Assembly: GCA_951812925.1 (NCBI GenBank)
Contig: OX638372.1
Location: 3,286,001 to 3,350,000 of the forward strand
Origin: Calliopum simillimum
Lineage: Eukaryota > Arthropoda > Insecta > Diptera > Lauxaniidae
DNA length: 64,000 nt
Reading direction: 5' to 3'
Under the pieces are notes generated by a model. The model was given only the letters and a program-made list of their open reading frames with translations. It was not told the DNA's origin and did not search any database. The position numbers were made by a program, and so were the translations under genes. Of the stretch, positions 23,551 through 37,400 are shown one piece after another. Position 1 is the stretch's first letter. Each line of letters opens with the position of its first letter.

Positions 23551-23880
23551 AGCTGTGTTTAAGATGGAAGCACGGAGCTAACACTTTTCTTCTTAAACGA
23601 GCTTGTGTGCTATCTCCTTCTTCTAATTTTTTATTTTACTTTATTCTGTTTTTCGTTTCCGTACCACTTCCCTCCTCTTGCCAAGTGCGAACTCACACGA
23701 CGGGCACCGCCACGTAGACGTCAAATTTTTAGGCAAGCGGAGGGAAGTGGTGCTTTCATTTCCCTCCGTTTGCCTACAAATTTGACGTACCCTACGTGCC
23801 CGTGCCCTTCGTGTGAGTTCGCACCAAGACAATCGGTAAAAATGTGCTGCCACTATTTTAAAATCATATTAAACACAGCT
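23551..23880. mobile_element. small TIR element with an internal hairpin
   Basis: AGCTGTGTTTA at 23551 is inverted as TAAACACAGCT at 23870-23880. Inside, 23676-23745 and 23757-23827 are inverted copies of each other (GTGCGAACTCACACGA with TCGTGTGAGTTCGCAC; GACGTCAAATTT with AAATTTGACGT; GGCAAGCGGAGGGAA with TTCCCTCCGTTTGCC). Confidence 0.75.
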
Positions 23881-24379
23881 AAAACACAGCTAATATTCAG
23901 TGTAGTTATGCAACATCAGCAGTTAATAATTACACACGCAAATTTATCTGTGTTAAATTAAGCACTTTAGTTGTTGCTTTCCCATATGTTTCTCAGAAAG
24001 TGCTTAATTAAACACTTAAAACAGTCGTCTAAGACTGCTATATTTGATAAGCGTGTGTATTTATTCATTTATTTATTTAGGTATAGTGCAATAAGATCAG
24101 AAATCTTTTAAAGTACACTAAATCTAAACCTAATAAATTAATGTGTTGAACACTTATAACAAAAATGAGTTAACAAGAATAATAGCTGGATAAAAAATTC
24201 TAAAAGCTAAATCTGATAAAATAAATAACATTATTGTACTTCGTATGATCGTATATAATTGTAGAATGAGTTATCTGATATTCATTAAAGTCCTCTTCAA
24301 CTTAATAATATTGCTTAATTGCTTTAACGAAGTAGGGAGTGAATTCCACAGCACGACTGCATGTACAAAAAACAAACGT

Positions 24380-24666
24380 CTACCCGATCAAGAAAATTTG
24401 TCAAGTTCTTGTCATTGTATCAGAAATGTAGATCAAGATGATATCAAAAATGTATCAGCTGCTGATATACAATTTTTGTATATCATTTTGATATCATTTT
24501 TTGATATCGTTTTGATATCTTTTTTTTGATATCATGGTGATATACGCAAAGCGTTACATTCCGTATATGACTGTGATATCCTTTTTTTGTCAATATTAAG
24601 CATGTCACTGACAAATTTTGGATATCATTTTGATATATTTTTGATATACTTTTCTTGATCGGGTAG
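24380..24666. mobile_element. 287-bp MITE with TGATATCA-type internal array
   Basis: Perfect 17-bp TIRs CTACCCGATCAAGAAAA and TTTTCTTGATCGGGTAG bound an interior in which GATAT(C/A) recurs more than a dozen times, mostly as TTTTGATATCATTTT. No ORF belongs to it. Confidence 0.85.
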
Positions 24667-25465
24667 TACTATAGCAAATTTAATATTTTTGCATTTTGCG
24701 TAGAAATTTGCTGCGATGGTAGCAAAGTGGCAGCACTGGAAACAAAACAAAAATTGAGATAAAAATTGGTAGTACGTTTGGTAGCACCTCAAAGAAATGA
24801 TTAGGATTTCTAGCGTCCATTTCTATTTTTATGTCTTATCCTCAAGGAATATATAATTCAATTGCTTTTTTTTCCTTAGCAAAATTTTTTCAGTTGTCTA
24901 ATTTCTAATTTGACAGTTGTTTGTCGTTGTTGTTGTAGGTACCAGCTGGTACGTACAACAATTGACAGTTGTTGTTCAGTTGTTGTTGTACGTACCAGTT
25001 TCTGTTTTTTGTTATTTTATACAATAAGAAAAAAGAAAATGTTTTTAGTGCAATAAAAAATGCACATCGAATCAGATATTTTTTGTTCGTTGTTGTAGTT
25101 GGTTAGTTGGTTCTGTCGTTCGTGTTAAAATTAATTATTTTTGCTAACAATTTTTTATTATAAATAAATAAGTTAATAAATATCAAGAAAAAAAGTTGTC
25201 GCGTCATTTTTTGTGTTCGTGTTGGTGTCGTCGAAGCCTGTTTTGCGAATGTGTGCGTGTGGATTTTTGCAAATTAAATTAAATCATCAAAATATTGAAA
25301 ACGTAAATTAACGCGCAGAAATTGTGGAAAAGTTTAAACCAAAGTAAAAATTAATGGCAAAGACGACAACTAGGTGGAATATTAATTGAAACAATTATAC
25401 ATATATTAAAACTTCAAGGATATTTGAAAAATTCAAAGTGAAACAAAAAACAAATTGGTGGAAAA
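24667..25465 (+). promoter_or_regulatory. upstream region and 5' UTR of the Rip11-like gene
   Basis: The first coding exon starts at 25466, so promoter and 5' UTR should lie just upstream unless further non-coding exons exist. The interval has several GTTGTTGTT stretches, an imperfect palindrome GGTACCAGCTGGTACGTACA (24937-24956) partly repeated at 24991-25003, and no convincing TATA box. The transcription start cannot be placed. Confidence 0.35.
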
Positions 25466-25496
25466 ATGTGGAGTCCAACTCATATTCAAGTCACTG
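25466..25496 (+). CDS. Rip11: Rip11-like exon 1 (31 coding bases)
   Basis: It codes MWSPTHIQVT plus one base of Val, with donor gtgaga at 25497. The start was chosen because the ten residues complete the first beta strand of the C2 domain and the phase fits the exon 21.95 kb downstream. The ATG context is gaaaaATGtg. Confidence 0.85.
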
Positions 25497-28400
25497 GTGA
25501 GATGTTGTTTTTTATTACAAAAAGAGCCAGTTAATTAATTAGATTTCATATAAACTTGGCCATTTCATTGCTCTGAAATCTAGACCTTATCTTTCTTATT
25601 CGTTTATTTTACCTGCGATGACGATGTTCGCTGGAGTCCCACCCTCCGCCCATGCTCGCGTTGACATTTCCATTTCAATGCAGCGTCTTGACAATGGTGA
25701 ATCAGTCCACGTTCAGATGCCCTGCCGTCGCACCATGTACCAATTATGGAGCGCTTCTTGATTCAACATTGAACTGAATAATCGCTTTGTATAAAAAAAA
25801 ACAAAAATAGAAATGGAAACGGAAAATCATCCAATGATTAAGCTCATAATTATGTACACAAATCATTTAAATTCGTCTTGTGCTGCGAGCTAGTGAGTGT
25901 TCCATGTCAAGCGTTGGTTGGTTGGTTCGTTGGTTGGCATAAACGACTTCAACTTTCTTCTTTGTGGCGTCAGTCAGCTCAGCTAAAACCAGTTAGCAAC
26001 TTTGATCGTTGCTTTGAAAATAAGAAGAAAAAACAAGTTAAAATCTTTAACAATTTTTTTTTTTATTGTTTTTTAGTAATTGAATGGCATTTATTTCCAT
26101 TGTTTGAGAAAATTTGTAATTAACATGATCTCTTCAAAATGGGATGGGTGCTTTAGTCGTTTCATTTAAATTTTAACTTACGTGGCCTAAAACAAAAAGA
26201 AATCAGTTGAAGCAAAAATGCAAAATTCTTTACGATTTGCAACGACTTTGTACGGGATTCTCCATTTTGCTACTTCTTGGCACCCTGATCTTTGAAATCA
26301 TATGAAACATTTCATTCATCTCAAGTTTGGGAATAATATCCACACTACTCAATGTATGTTTTCTTGGAAGGCGCTACTTTGAACTTCACATTATTTTTGG
26401 CACTTATACAATACAAAATAAAGAGTAAATAATTTTAAAAAAATTTAAATTATTGGCCCCAAAACTGAAATTGGATGGGTGAAACTCGGAAGAGCGGTTT
26501 CGAAGGAAAGCTGCAATGAGTTAACATGTTAAAAGTGTCCCCTAAACTTGGTACTATTCGATATTATTATAATTTCAGTTCCTACGAAGATGACTGGCCC
26601 TGGCCGTGCTTAAGATACGATACATAAAATCGGATAATTATTCATACCTCCTGTCTTGAGCTAGGGCAATATCAACAGCACAAGGGCATGTCCCAGGTTT
26701 TCTTCTCTTTTTAGAATTAAAATTGTAAATTTGATTCATTTGTTTTTGGAACAGAATTAAAAAACATCTCAAATATCAGTAAAAGAGCAGGTGTAACGAA
26801 AAACATTTCAAAATATCAGTAAAAGTACAGGAGTAGTATTTTTATTGTGTTTTACATAAAAACATTGAACAGTAAGCTCAAACTAACAATATCATCTGAA
26901 CCATGCTCTTTGGTAGCAAATAATGCATTAAAATCCTCGCAGGCATATGAAAATCTTTGGATCTTCAAAAAACAAGTCATATTGATGGATCAGGGGCGAA
27001 CCGTGGACTTTTCGTAATAAATTGTATAACAAAACAAAAAAAAAAAAAATAATAATATTGATTACAAAATTTCAGAAACAAGCATAATAAAAAGGTTATC
27101 TTAAAGTGCAATTTATGAAAAAAAAAAGCATTAATCAAATGTTCGCGTACTCAAATAGATAACAATTGTTGGCTCGAAAGTGTTTTCATAAACAAAAAAT
27201 TGTTTTGCGAAGAGCAAAAATAAAAATACTTAATTTAAATGAAGGGCATATTTTCAGTTTGTCAAATAACCGGACTGTCTGGACAATAAGGAATAGCTAA
27301 ATAGTGCCGAAAAGTAATAATCAAATCGCGAAATCAAAGACAATTAAGCTTAGAATTGCTCTAGGAAAAAAGTTAAAAGCATACCAAAATTGGAAAGAAA
27401 AACGTCGGGAAACATCTAAAAGATGCTATACCGAACTTGATCAAATCTATATAGGAATGGGACTACAACAAATGGTGTGTGCCACTTAAAAGTTTTTAAA
27501 AATTATTTGGCCGATCTCTCAATGTCTTAATGTTCTGAACAAATAGAGAGATTCAATTATTGATCTCAAGTCGGTAGATATTCTAACATCAAAACAGAAA
27601 AAACCCATTAACAGTGTTACGAAAAAAACCCAATCTATGATGTTTTGAGGAAACAAAATTCATGGAAAAAAAATGTATGGGTACTGGGGAAAATTTGGGG
27701 ACAGAAAATCATACCTAAACAGTCTGAAAAAGTTTAACCTTTTCGGCTGTTAATAGGAATTTTGTGTTTGCTCTTGAATTATTTATCGATGTTAATCCCT
27801 CCATATCCATATCCATAAAGCTCCAAGGCAATATGTTATTTAAATTTACAAATAATAGAGATTGTTCATATGGACTGCATTAACGTTTTATTTTAGAATT
27901 GATAAAAGGATCTGAAGGCCATAATGGAGCGTTGCTTTTTTTTTTGCGAAAACTCCAAAAAATTTCACATTTTTGTTGTTACAAAATTTTCACATGAAAA
28001 AGCTACAGGTAGGTCTAATAATTAGAAAGCCAGGTTTAATAAGTCACATTTTTGCGGATCTGAAAGGAGTTATTGAAGTTGAAAACATTAACGGTGGCAT
28101 GAATAACGGAGAGTTCTCTTCTTAACTCTCCCATTCTTCGATTCCATGACAAAATCTAAGAATAATGACACATCTGTTATGGAATATGGAATTATCTAAA
28201 ATTTTTTTTTTTTGGTAAAAATTGAAGAAAATTAGTTTTGGAGAAAAACAGAGTTTAAGAAATACATTTTTTTAAACTTTTTTAGTTTATATTCAACAAA
28301 AAATATTTGATATTTTTAAAAAACTGTTTTTAAAATTTGGACCGTTTTGGGGAAAATCATTTTATTTTTAGGAAGTTTCGAAATTTTTAAATGGGACCCG

Positions 28401-31400
28401 GTTAATTAGTGTACATGATTTTAATCTCGACATGCAATGAATGTTGAGCAAAATTCAATCCAGACAAAGCGACATCACCGAAATATATTTAAATATTCCC
28501 TAGAAAACAAAATTGCGACCTATTTTTATAGTTAAATTTAATATTTTAAAATTTTTTTTTCTATTTAGTTTTGTGATAGTTTTTCCCACACCCAGTATTT
28601 CTGGAAATTTTTTTATTTTTGGGTAATTAGTAGTCAAAACAGAAACTCACGTTCTTCGAATAACGCACTTTTAAATAAACGATATTATTCGATGCACACA
28701 GCAAGGATAGTTTTTGTCAAACTCTCTTTTGCTTTATTTTTGTACATCTATCGACTTTCCTCCTTTTCGGTAACTATTTTAGATGGCACTATCTTTTCTT
28801 TTTTAGTTTAAATGTCAACCTCTGGTTTTTATATCTCATAAATTTTTTGAATTAAGTTTACCATTTTAAAACGCTCTTCTGTATGTATTAATAAAACCGC
28901 ATTTTGTGTGGCTGTTCCACTTGGTTTCTTTTGAAGTTTTGACTACATTCGTGTCTGCTTTGTGTTGGTATTTCTTTTCCTCACGTTATTCTTGCATTTC
29001 TTTTGGTTTTGCAAAATGCTGTGTTTGTTGTCATTGAGGCCACATGTCTAAAAATAAGGTCTATCACGAAGCAAATCAATCATGAAAAATTTGTGTGCTT
29101 AAGAAACTCGAGACATTTGATTAAATAAAAACCAAGATTTGTCCATATCTATGTGGGTGATTCTACTCACGAGGGAATATTCTGCGGCTCACCTAATTTT
29201 ACATATTTTTTGTAACAATTTTTCATTGATCTATGATCAGAACTTAACATCTAATTGCATCTAGTATGACACTTAAAATTAGCTCGACCCCAAAAATATT
29301 TCATGGAAAAATTCTAATTTTAAGTCCTTAATCCTCCTGGCATGTCTCTCTTCCGATATTATAGTTTTAATGGCAAATAAAGCTTAATTTCGAGTGTGCA
29401 TCAATAGTACTTCAATGTAAAAGGCAAATTCTGCTTTTTCCTCAGCCTCCTGGCAGATTAAAACATCTAAAAATGTTGATGAATTTGCGTATCTGCAGCT
29501 TTATTGATGCGAATGAGCGAAGTGAATGTATCTTAGAATCGCTTTCATTTGTCTCGGATCGTTGAAATTTTAGTCGATACTTCAAATTTTGTGCGTGAAA
29601 TTGTGTTACGGCCAGTCAAGTCCTCAGGTCTCTGGCAAGTATTTTCGTTAAAAAAAATATTTCGTTGGAAATTTTTATTACATTTATGGATTATAAATCC
29701 ATAGTATTTTAATGTAGAATTCCATAATTTCGTCGTTGAACGTTGTATTGACGATTTATTGATTGCAAATTGAAAAAACCTCAGCCTACTGGCCTCAACC
29801 TCCTGGAAACTTAAAGATCTATGTTTTGTTTATTAGAGATGAAATAATTGGGTTCTACCAAACAGCGCTTAGCAAGATTATTTTCTTGGGTACTCAGCCT
29901 CCTAAGCTATTTTTTTTTTTAAACGGCCATAAAATCTATGCATCTCTTTTTTTTGACCGGCCCGAAAAGTACAATAAAGTCCTATGTTGAACTTAGAACA
30001 CTTGTCGGAACTCAGACGCAGAAAAAAATGTTTTAGCCGAAATTATGTATTTTCTTCCTATCATAATTATAATAGTAGAGTTCCCAGGGAGTTAAAAACA
30101 CTGTATACGTAGGACTTCTACAAGACCGCATGAAATTTAATTATTAAAAGTGGAATGCTTAGCTTAAAATATAAATAAAAAAGTTTACCTATTAAAAAGT
30201 TGTGATCTTTTTTGTAGTGCGGTCATTTGGTAGATTTACCTGGAAAGTTTTTCGAAGTTTTTTAAACTGATTTTTTCTTTTAAATTGTGATAATACATGG
30301 ACGGAGCGTCGTAGCAATAAAACAAAAATATCAGCTTATAGGGAATTGTTTGTTCTACAAACAACATTTCGTTTTTTTTTTTGTACGACTCAAAGTTCAG
30401 GAGATATCTTTTGACAAACTTAAAATTAAAAAAAAAAACTGTTTTTGCAAAATATTCCGAAACGATATGCCGCAGAAAAAATTTTTTTCTTGGATTTTGC
30501 AGAACATGTTATTTTCTATGAATGTCTTTACTAACACTTTTTCTGTCCGACTTACCGTTCATGAGATATCGCGATTTGAAAATGAACATAGATAGTTTTA
30601 TGAAAAGTTAAGCGCAGTAGGCCTCTTCGATTTGCCTTTTTGGACAAAACACCGTAGTCGGTGTTGGAAACAATTTCAATTACGAAGAAATTTACTAGAA
30701 TTTTTCTCTAGAAGTACCCATTACAGAGATAAGTATCGTAATTTTAAATGTGTTTTACGAATAGTGGAGTGCCTGAGTCTTTTAACCTAGGATATTTATA
30801 AGAGTGAATGAATTTATATAGTTGAGGTGGGATTTTGTTTTTTATACCATAAAAAGAAAAGTTTACCAAAAATTTTTTTGCGCAATTGATTTTTTCTTTA
30901 TTTAAGCAATAACTATAAAAAGTTAATACAACACTAAATCCAAAATTGATGTAACATTTTGCAAACTATTTTTTCTAAACTAATTTAGAGTCGCTGAACT
31001 CGAAAAACCCACTTATTTTTTATTTCTTTGGACCGTCCCCGAGTTATTCGGACATTTATATTTTCGAGGTTATAGCTTCATATAAATACTTACATCAATA
31101 TATTTGTAGAACGCCAAGTCCGATCGATTTTATTTTGCAACGCTTACAAAGAGTGAGTAATGGCTCTTTTAACGAGTATACCAATGATTATGCTCCGAAC
31201 AAAATTAACTGAGTTATAACAGGAAAAACTCAGATTTTTAAAAAATTTTAAAAAATTTTTCATATCAATATCAAATGAAAAACTTAGTTTTTTGCATTTA
31301 TTTATTTGAAAAAAAAATTTTTTTAAAATTTTATTCAATGGCAAATTTAATTCCAAACATTTTAAGCCTAGTTTGAGCAAAATCGAATGCGATTTCTTGA

Positions 31401-34400
31401 AGACATTAAGGATTTGGTGCAATAAGAATGATGAGAAGTTGTCCAGAGCATTTGCAAAATGTTCAGCCTAAGTCAACAGATCCAATTTTTCAGTTTCCAC
31501 ATCGGCCATTATACACTCATTGAACATTTTAAAGAAGCTCTCATCATTTTTTGTAGAAGAACATTTCAGACCGGGTTGCAATTGCATCAAAAATATAAAT
31601 TTTTGAAAGAAAACGATATGCCTTCATTGCACTAAAACCTTAATATATTCACGAGATTTCATTCGATTTTGCTCAAAGTTAGCTTAAAATGTTTGGAATT
31701 AAATGTGTCATCGAAAAAAATTGTTACAAAATTTTTTTTTAAATAAATATATGCGAAAAACTAAGTTTTTCATTTGACGTTGGTATGAAAAATTTAAAAA
31801 TTTTTTTAAAAAATCTAAGTTTTTCGTGCTATAACTCAGTTAATTTTATTCGGAGCATAATCATTGGTACACCCGTTAGAAACGCTATTAGTCATTCTTT
31901 GTAATCGTGGTAAAATAAAATCGATCGGATTTGGCGTTATACAAATATATTGATGTATATGATGCTATAATCTCGAAAATAAAAGTAGCCGAATAACTCG
32001 GGAACGGTTAGAAGGAAAAAAAAAAATTGCGTTTTTCGTGTTCAGCGACCTCAATTAGTTTAGAAAAAATGGTTTGCAAATTGTTACAATTATTTTTAAT
32101 GTAGTGTTATACTAACTTTTTATAGTTAATACACAAATCAAAAGCACAAAAAAATTTTGGGTAAACTTTTTTTTTTATGGCACTTAAAACAAAATCCCAT
32201 CCCAACCATATAAATTCATTTGGTCTTGTAGAAATCCTAGGTTAAAAGCCCCAGGCTCTCCACTATAAGGATTTATAAAAAATCTTTGGGTAGAACAGTA
32301 TAGTTAAAAAAAAAATTTCTAATGCTATAACTTCGTATAACTTCAATTCAATGGCTTTTGTAGGGAAAATGCGTATGGATGTGTAGTATTAATTTGAAGA
32401 TTTAATGTAAAATAAAACAAAATTTATTTGAAAACTTTAATTTGTTAGAATGTGGCGATCTATACAAAAAAAATATATCTTTGAAAAAAGTTATCATGAC
32501 GAATTAAAATGTTATGCTTGACGTTAAAAAACAACAAATCATATCAATTAAAAAATAGAAACGAATCATTATACATAGTTTGTTTTTGCAAAAATGTAAA
32601 GATTTTTTCCTACCTATGTATCACTTGGTAAATACCACCTACATGCCTTTGGTATTTGAAAATCGCTTACAAGTTAACAAAACTTCTATATGTACTCGTA
32701 TTTTTTGATAAGATAAAGCATTCTTTATAGCTGTTCTGATAAGTGTTTTCTCTATGGGCTCGTGCGTGCCATTCACAAATAAAAACCAACGAAATATTAG
32801 TCATCGCACGAGCTGGCTGCTTTATCCAATTAAGCTAAAATGAAATTGCTTTCTTTTTTTTTGTGTATTTGAGCCAAGCAAGTGTTAAACTCAAATTCAA
32901 ATGACACTTTGCTTGGCCTTAAAGTTTTAATTTCTTGAGAGAATATCAGCAAATAGCAACAATAAATGAAAACCTCGCCTGAACTTTTAGTGACGCAGTT
33001 CAATGTCAATTTGTTCCATGAAAAAAGTTACCTAATGAAAAATTATAAATAAAAGCATCAACAGAAAATATGAAGAAAACAATAATAATAACCGATTTCG
33101 TATTTAACACTACTTCCTCTCGTCATGTTTGTTTAACTGAAATATAAAAAAAATTTTTGCTGACAAAAAGAAACTTACGAAAATAACCAAGATTGTTGAT
33201 TCTGGCTGTTTTTAGAGTACAAAGGAAAAACAATACATTTGTCATGAACCTACAAATTTATGACAATAATGAGGTATTTATTTGTTTAATGAACGTATAG
33301 CTCATTTGTGTTATTTATATTTTTCTTACTATAAAATATGTAGACATGTTCATACATATGTATTAATTGCTAGCAAAAACTTCTTTCCTATTCGAGTTAT
33401 ATGTGCTATTAACTATTACAAAATTTTAACAATTATTTGTGCTTAGCAATTATTTGTGTCAAAATTTTTACTCCACTCGAGCAGTGCAAAGAATTAACGT
33501 CATTAACACTAAATTTCAAACATAAAACACCTTACCTTATATAACCATCTTGACTTTATAATTCTAGTGAAAATATTTATGTTTGGACATATATTTGTCC
33601 AATATACAAATTTTATACCTCTTCATGATACGTATATAAGCCAGTGGCTTAGAGGTCTAACAAGTTAGCGATTGTACTTAAAAATATTTTTCTATCCATC
33701 ATGCGGACTGACCCTGGTTCAAATCCAAGTGCGGTCAGTTCTTTTTTTCTTTGTTTGTTTTTTTTGTTGGTTTGAACTTTACAGTTAGGTTAATATCACT
33801 TCAACTTTTTCAAATAAATTACTTTACAGTAGGGTTATTCGAAACTGAATTGACTAAAATAGTAAGGTAAAATTTACTTAATTGGAGAGTTGTCCCTGTT
33901 CTGATTTGAAATTCTAGTAAAATTTTCTAAAAATAAAGTAATACAAACTATTTTTTTTCTCAGTGTAGAACAGAGCGTTTAAACAGAACCTTTTTCATTT
34001 TGAAAATTTTCTTTTTTATTCATATAGTACAGTCATTTGGTAGTTTTACCTGGAAAGTTTTGCGGGATTTCTGCAAATGAGTTATTTTATAGATTTGGAT
34101 GTGCTCTTTCAGAATTTCAACTTTGCTACCTCGTATCGTGTTCGCTCGAGCCGCCATATTGGAAAAATGGCGTCCAAAATTAGTTTTTTACAAATATCTC
34201 TTTAACGGTTATATTTAGAGACAAATTTTTCAGGACAATGTTGTAGCTTATAAAATTTTCTATAAAAATGACTTTTGAATTGTTTTCGTACGACTTATAA
34301 CTCAGGAGATATCTTTATTCAAAATTTTAGAAAAATTTGTAAATTGTGAATGCCACTTATGAGTAGGCACAGTGATGTGTCAAGCTTATAATTACGATAA

Positions 34401-37400
34401 CTTATGAACGGTGAGTTGCATGTTCAAAATAAAAACACCTATTTATAGGGAATAACTTTCGCTACAAGTTACATATTATTTTTTTTTCATATCATCTATA
34501 GTTAAGGAGATATTTTTCCCACAAATCTAAAATTTTGAAAAAAAATGTTTTTTCAAAATGGCTCCTAAACGGTTCGTCCTAGAAAAAAAATTGTCCATGC
34601 AATTTGTAGAACGTTCAATTCCCTATAAGGGTCTCTTCGAGCTGTTTTTTCGTCAGACTTACCCTTCATGAGATATAGCGTCTTGAAAATCATTCAAAAC
34701 TGAATATTGTTCTATGCGCCCTACTATGTTCAATTTTGAATGATTTTCAAGTCGCGATATCTCATGAAGGGTAAGTCTGACGAAAAAACAGCTCGAAAAG
34801 ACTCTTATAGGGAATTGAATGTTCTACAAAATGCATTGACAATTTTTTTTCTAGGATGAACCGTTTAGGAGCCATTTTGAAAAAACATTTTTTTTCAAAA
34901 TTTTAGATTTGTGGGAAAAATATCTCCTTAACTATAGATGATATGAAAAAAAAATAATATGTTACTTGTAGCGAAAGTTATTCCCTATAAATAAGTGTTT
35001 TTATTTTGAACATGCGACTCACCGTTCATAAGTTATCGTAATTATAAGCTTGACACATCACTGTGCCTACTCATAAGTGGCATTCACAATTTACTAATTT
35101 TTCTAAAATTTTGAATAAAGATATCTCCTGAGTTATAAGTCGTACGAAAACAATTCGAAGGTCATTTTTATAGAAAATTTTATAAGCTACAACATTGTCC
35201 TAAAAAATTTTTCTCTAAATATAACCGTTAAAGAGATATTTGTAAAAAACTAATTTTGGACGCCATTTTTCCAATATGGCGGCTCGAGCGAACACGATAC
35301 GAGGTAGCAAAGTTGAAATTCTGAAAGAGCACATCCAAATCTATAAAATAACTCATTTGCAGAAATCCCGCAAAACTTTCCAGGTAACATCATTTTTTTC
35401 TCCCAAATGATTGTACTAATAATTCCACATTGTTTTTTTGTTTTTTTTTTGGGCACAAATGTCATCACTGTTGTAAGTCTTGCTTTGACTATGAAAAAAG
35501 GAGTCCGTTAACTTATTTCGTCCCTGAAGTCGCTTTCATATTGCTTTAGGATGAAACTTTTATTACGTGCGTGTGTCACGCTGTCAATTTTTTTAGTCCT
35601 CATCATCTGGGCCTCGTTGCTTTTATGCTGAAACTCTTCCGCTTTTCCGGTTGGGGTGAGGATCCTGTTTCTAAGTTTTTCTTCTTGACACTCAGTACAT
35701 ATATTATCTTATTACTTAACTATAAGCCCGCAGAATTAAAATGCAAAAAGTGTAAATGTTCAATGTTCGTATGTGTAGACCGAGGCAAATCAAAAGGCAT
35801 AACTAAAACCTATAAAATGTAAAAGCAGTATATTATTTTGAAGTAAATAGTGTGCTTAATTTCGTTCGTAATGCACTCGTATTTGTGTCGGCAGCAGAAA
35901 AACTTAAGAATTATTTAGACTTCAACAAAAATTTAAATAAAAAAAAAAACAAAAAACGCACAAATAAAAGTTCTTCGCTTAAATCACCTACAAAACTGCT
36001 TAAGAAAGCCACCACTTACGATAAAATGGTTCTTCGCCACAAAATAAACAAACAATCAATAAAGAAATTAGAGATAAGCTGATGAAAACGTGAAGGCGTG
36101 TCTAACTACAAGAATTTTTGTTAAATTTCTTTAAATAGCGCATGTTTACAATACATTTCTTAATAACATTTATAAAGCTTAAAAGAAACTGCGTGAGCAG
36201 AAAATTGAAGGTATGGATATGAGTCATGTGTAGTTTCTCAAACAAATTTAAAAAAATCTGCTGAGGCACACTACTTAAATCAAGAAAATACAAAAAATTT
36301 CAGTCTTTCAAATTACTGAAAATGGCACAAAAACGGACATTTTTTGAACAGTTCAAAATCTTATTAAAAATCAAAATTTTTGTCTATTTCATTCTAATGA
36401 CGGATTTTTTCTTGCTAGTTATTTATATTAAAAAAAAACCCAAAGTTGCCGAAAAAACTCAATTTTTGTTCATCTTCCAAGTCTAGTCTGTACTTGTTGC
36501 TTTAAAAGGCAAAGAATTCGTCACCCATATGCAGTGCTAACACATCATACCAACAAAAAGAGAGAAAAAAAATTTAATAATAAGCAACGGCATTGAAGCT
36601 GTAACATGAGCTTTTTACTGTTTACTTTACTCATCAATAGAAATGGAAACGCTGCTGTGCCACGCCATGTGTTGGATAAACATCAACAACATCAGCATTC
36701 CCACGACAAAAATCTGGTTTTAAAAGCAGCTCATAGTTAAAGAACAGCTGCTCCACAATTGCTGTAAAATTTAGAGCTGTTATATGCAGCGTGGAGTAGA
36801 AAACGTACATTGTATAGCGGAGAAAACAAAATGTTTCCTCATTTCATTGTATTTACAGCTGTTTTCATCTGATTACTAAAGGTGGAAAATGAAATAGCTA
36901 ACAACAGAATTGGCGTAAAATTTATTAGAATTGGGCCAAGTATATTTATTGCCATAAACATACAGAAACCTACTTGAATGCACTCGAAATGAATCGAATT
37001 TTCCTTTGTAAATGGAATTCGATTTTAAATTATGAAACGATTTCCAAGAGTTCAGTTTCAAAGGGCTACAGTTCATTGACACACAACCAATCAATTCACA
37101 GAAAAACTGGTAGCCCATAGAAGAGACAAGCTAATGCATTATAATCCAATTGTCTGGGAACTTCTTAACACTTTCGCTCCTCATAATTTTCTACGACTTC
37201 CATTTGTGTTCAATAGAAAATAAAAGAAACTTTGAAAAACATCGCTTGCAGCATTTGAAAGTTGGAACTAAATGGGCAATGAATTTCGATTTTAATAGAA
37301 AACTTTATATTCATTTAGTAGGTAATAAATACATTTACGTAATTACATAGCTAATAAATTTGTTGCCTGCAGATAAACTTGATTTCAAATTGTTTGATCA

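Larger units (their letters stand above)
19331..24379. other. intergenic block of nested repeats
   Basis: Apart from the elements listed separately, the remaining sequence (19.33-19.8, 20.9-21.0 and 22.9-23.5 kb) has no frame with coding character. TAGCAAAA(T/C)CG words occur near 19430-19470 and again at 23530. Confidence 0.55.

Noticed and set aside
27304..27489. 61-codon plus-strand ORF (AKSKTIKLRIALGKKLKAYQ...)
   Set aside because: Begins with GTG directly after a stop and has no family match that I recognise.
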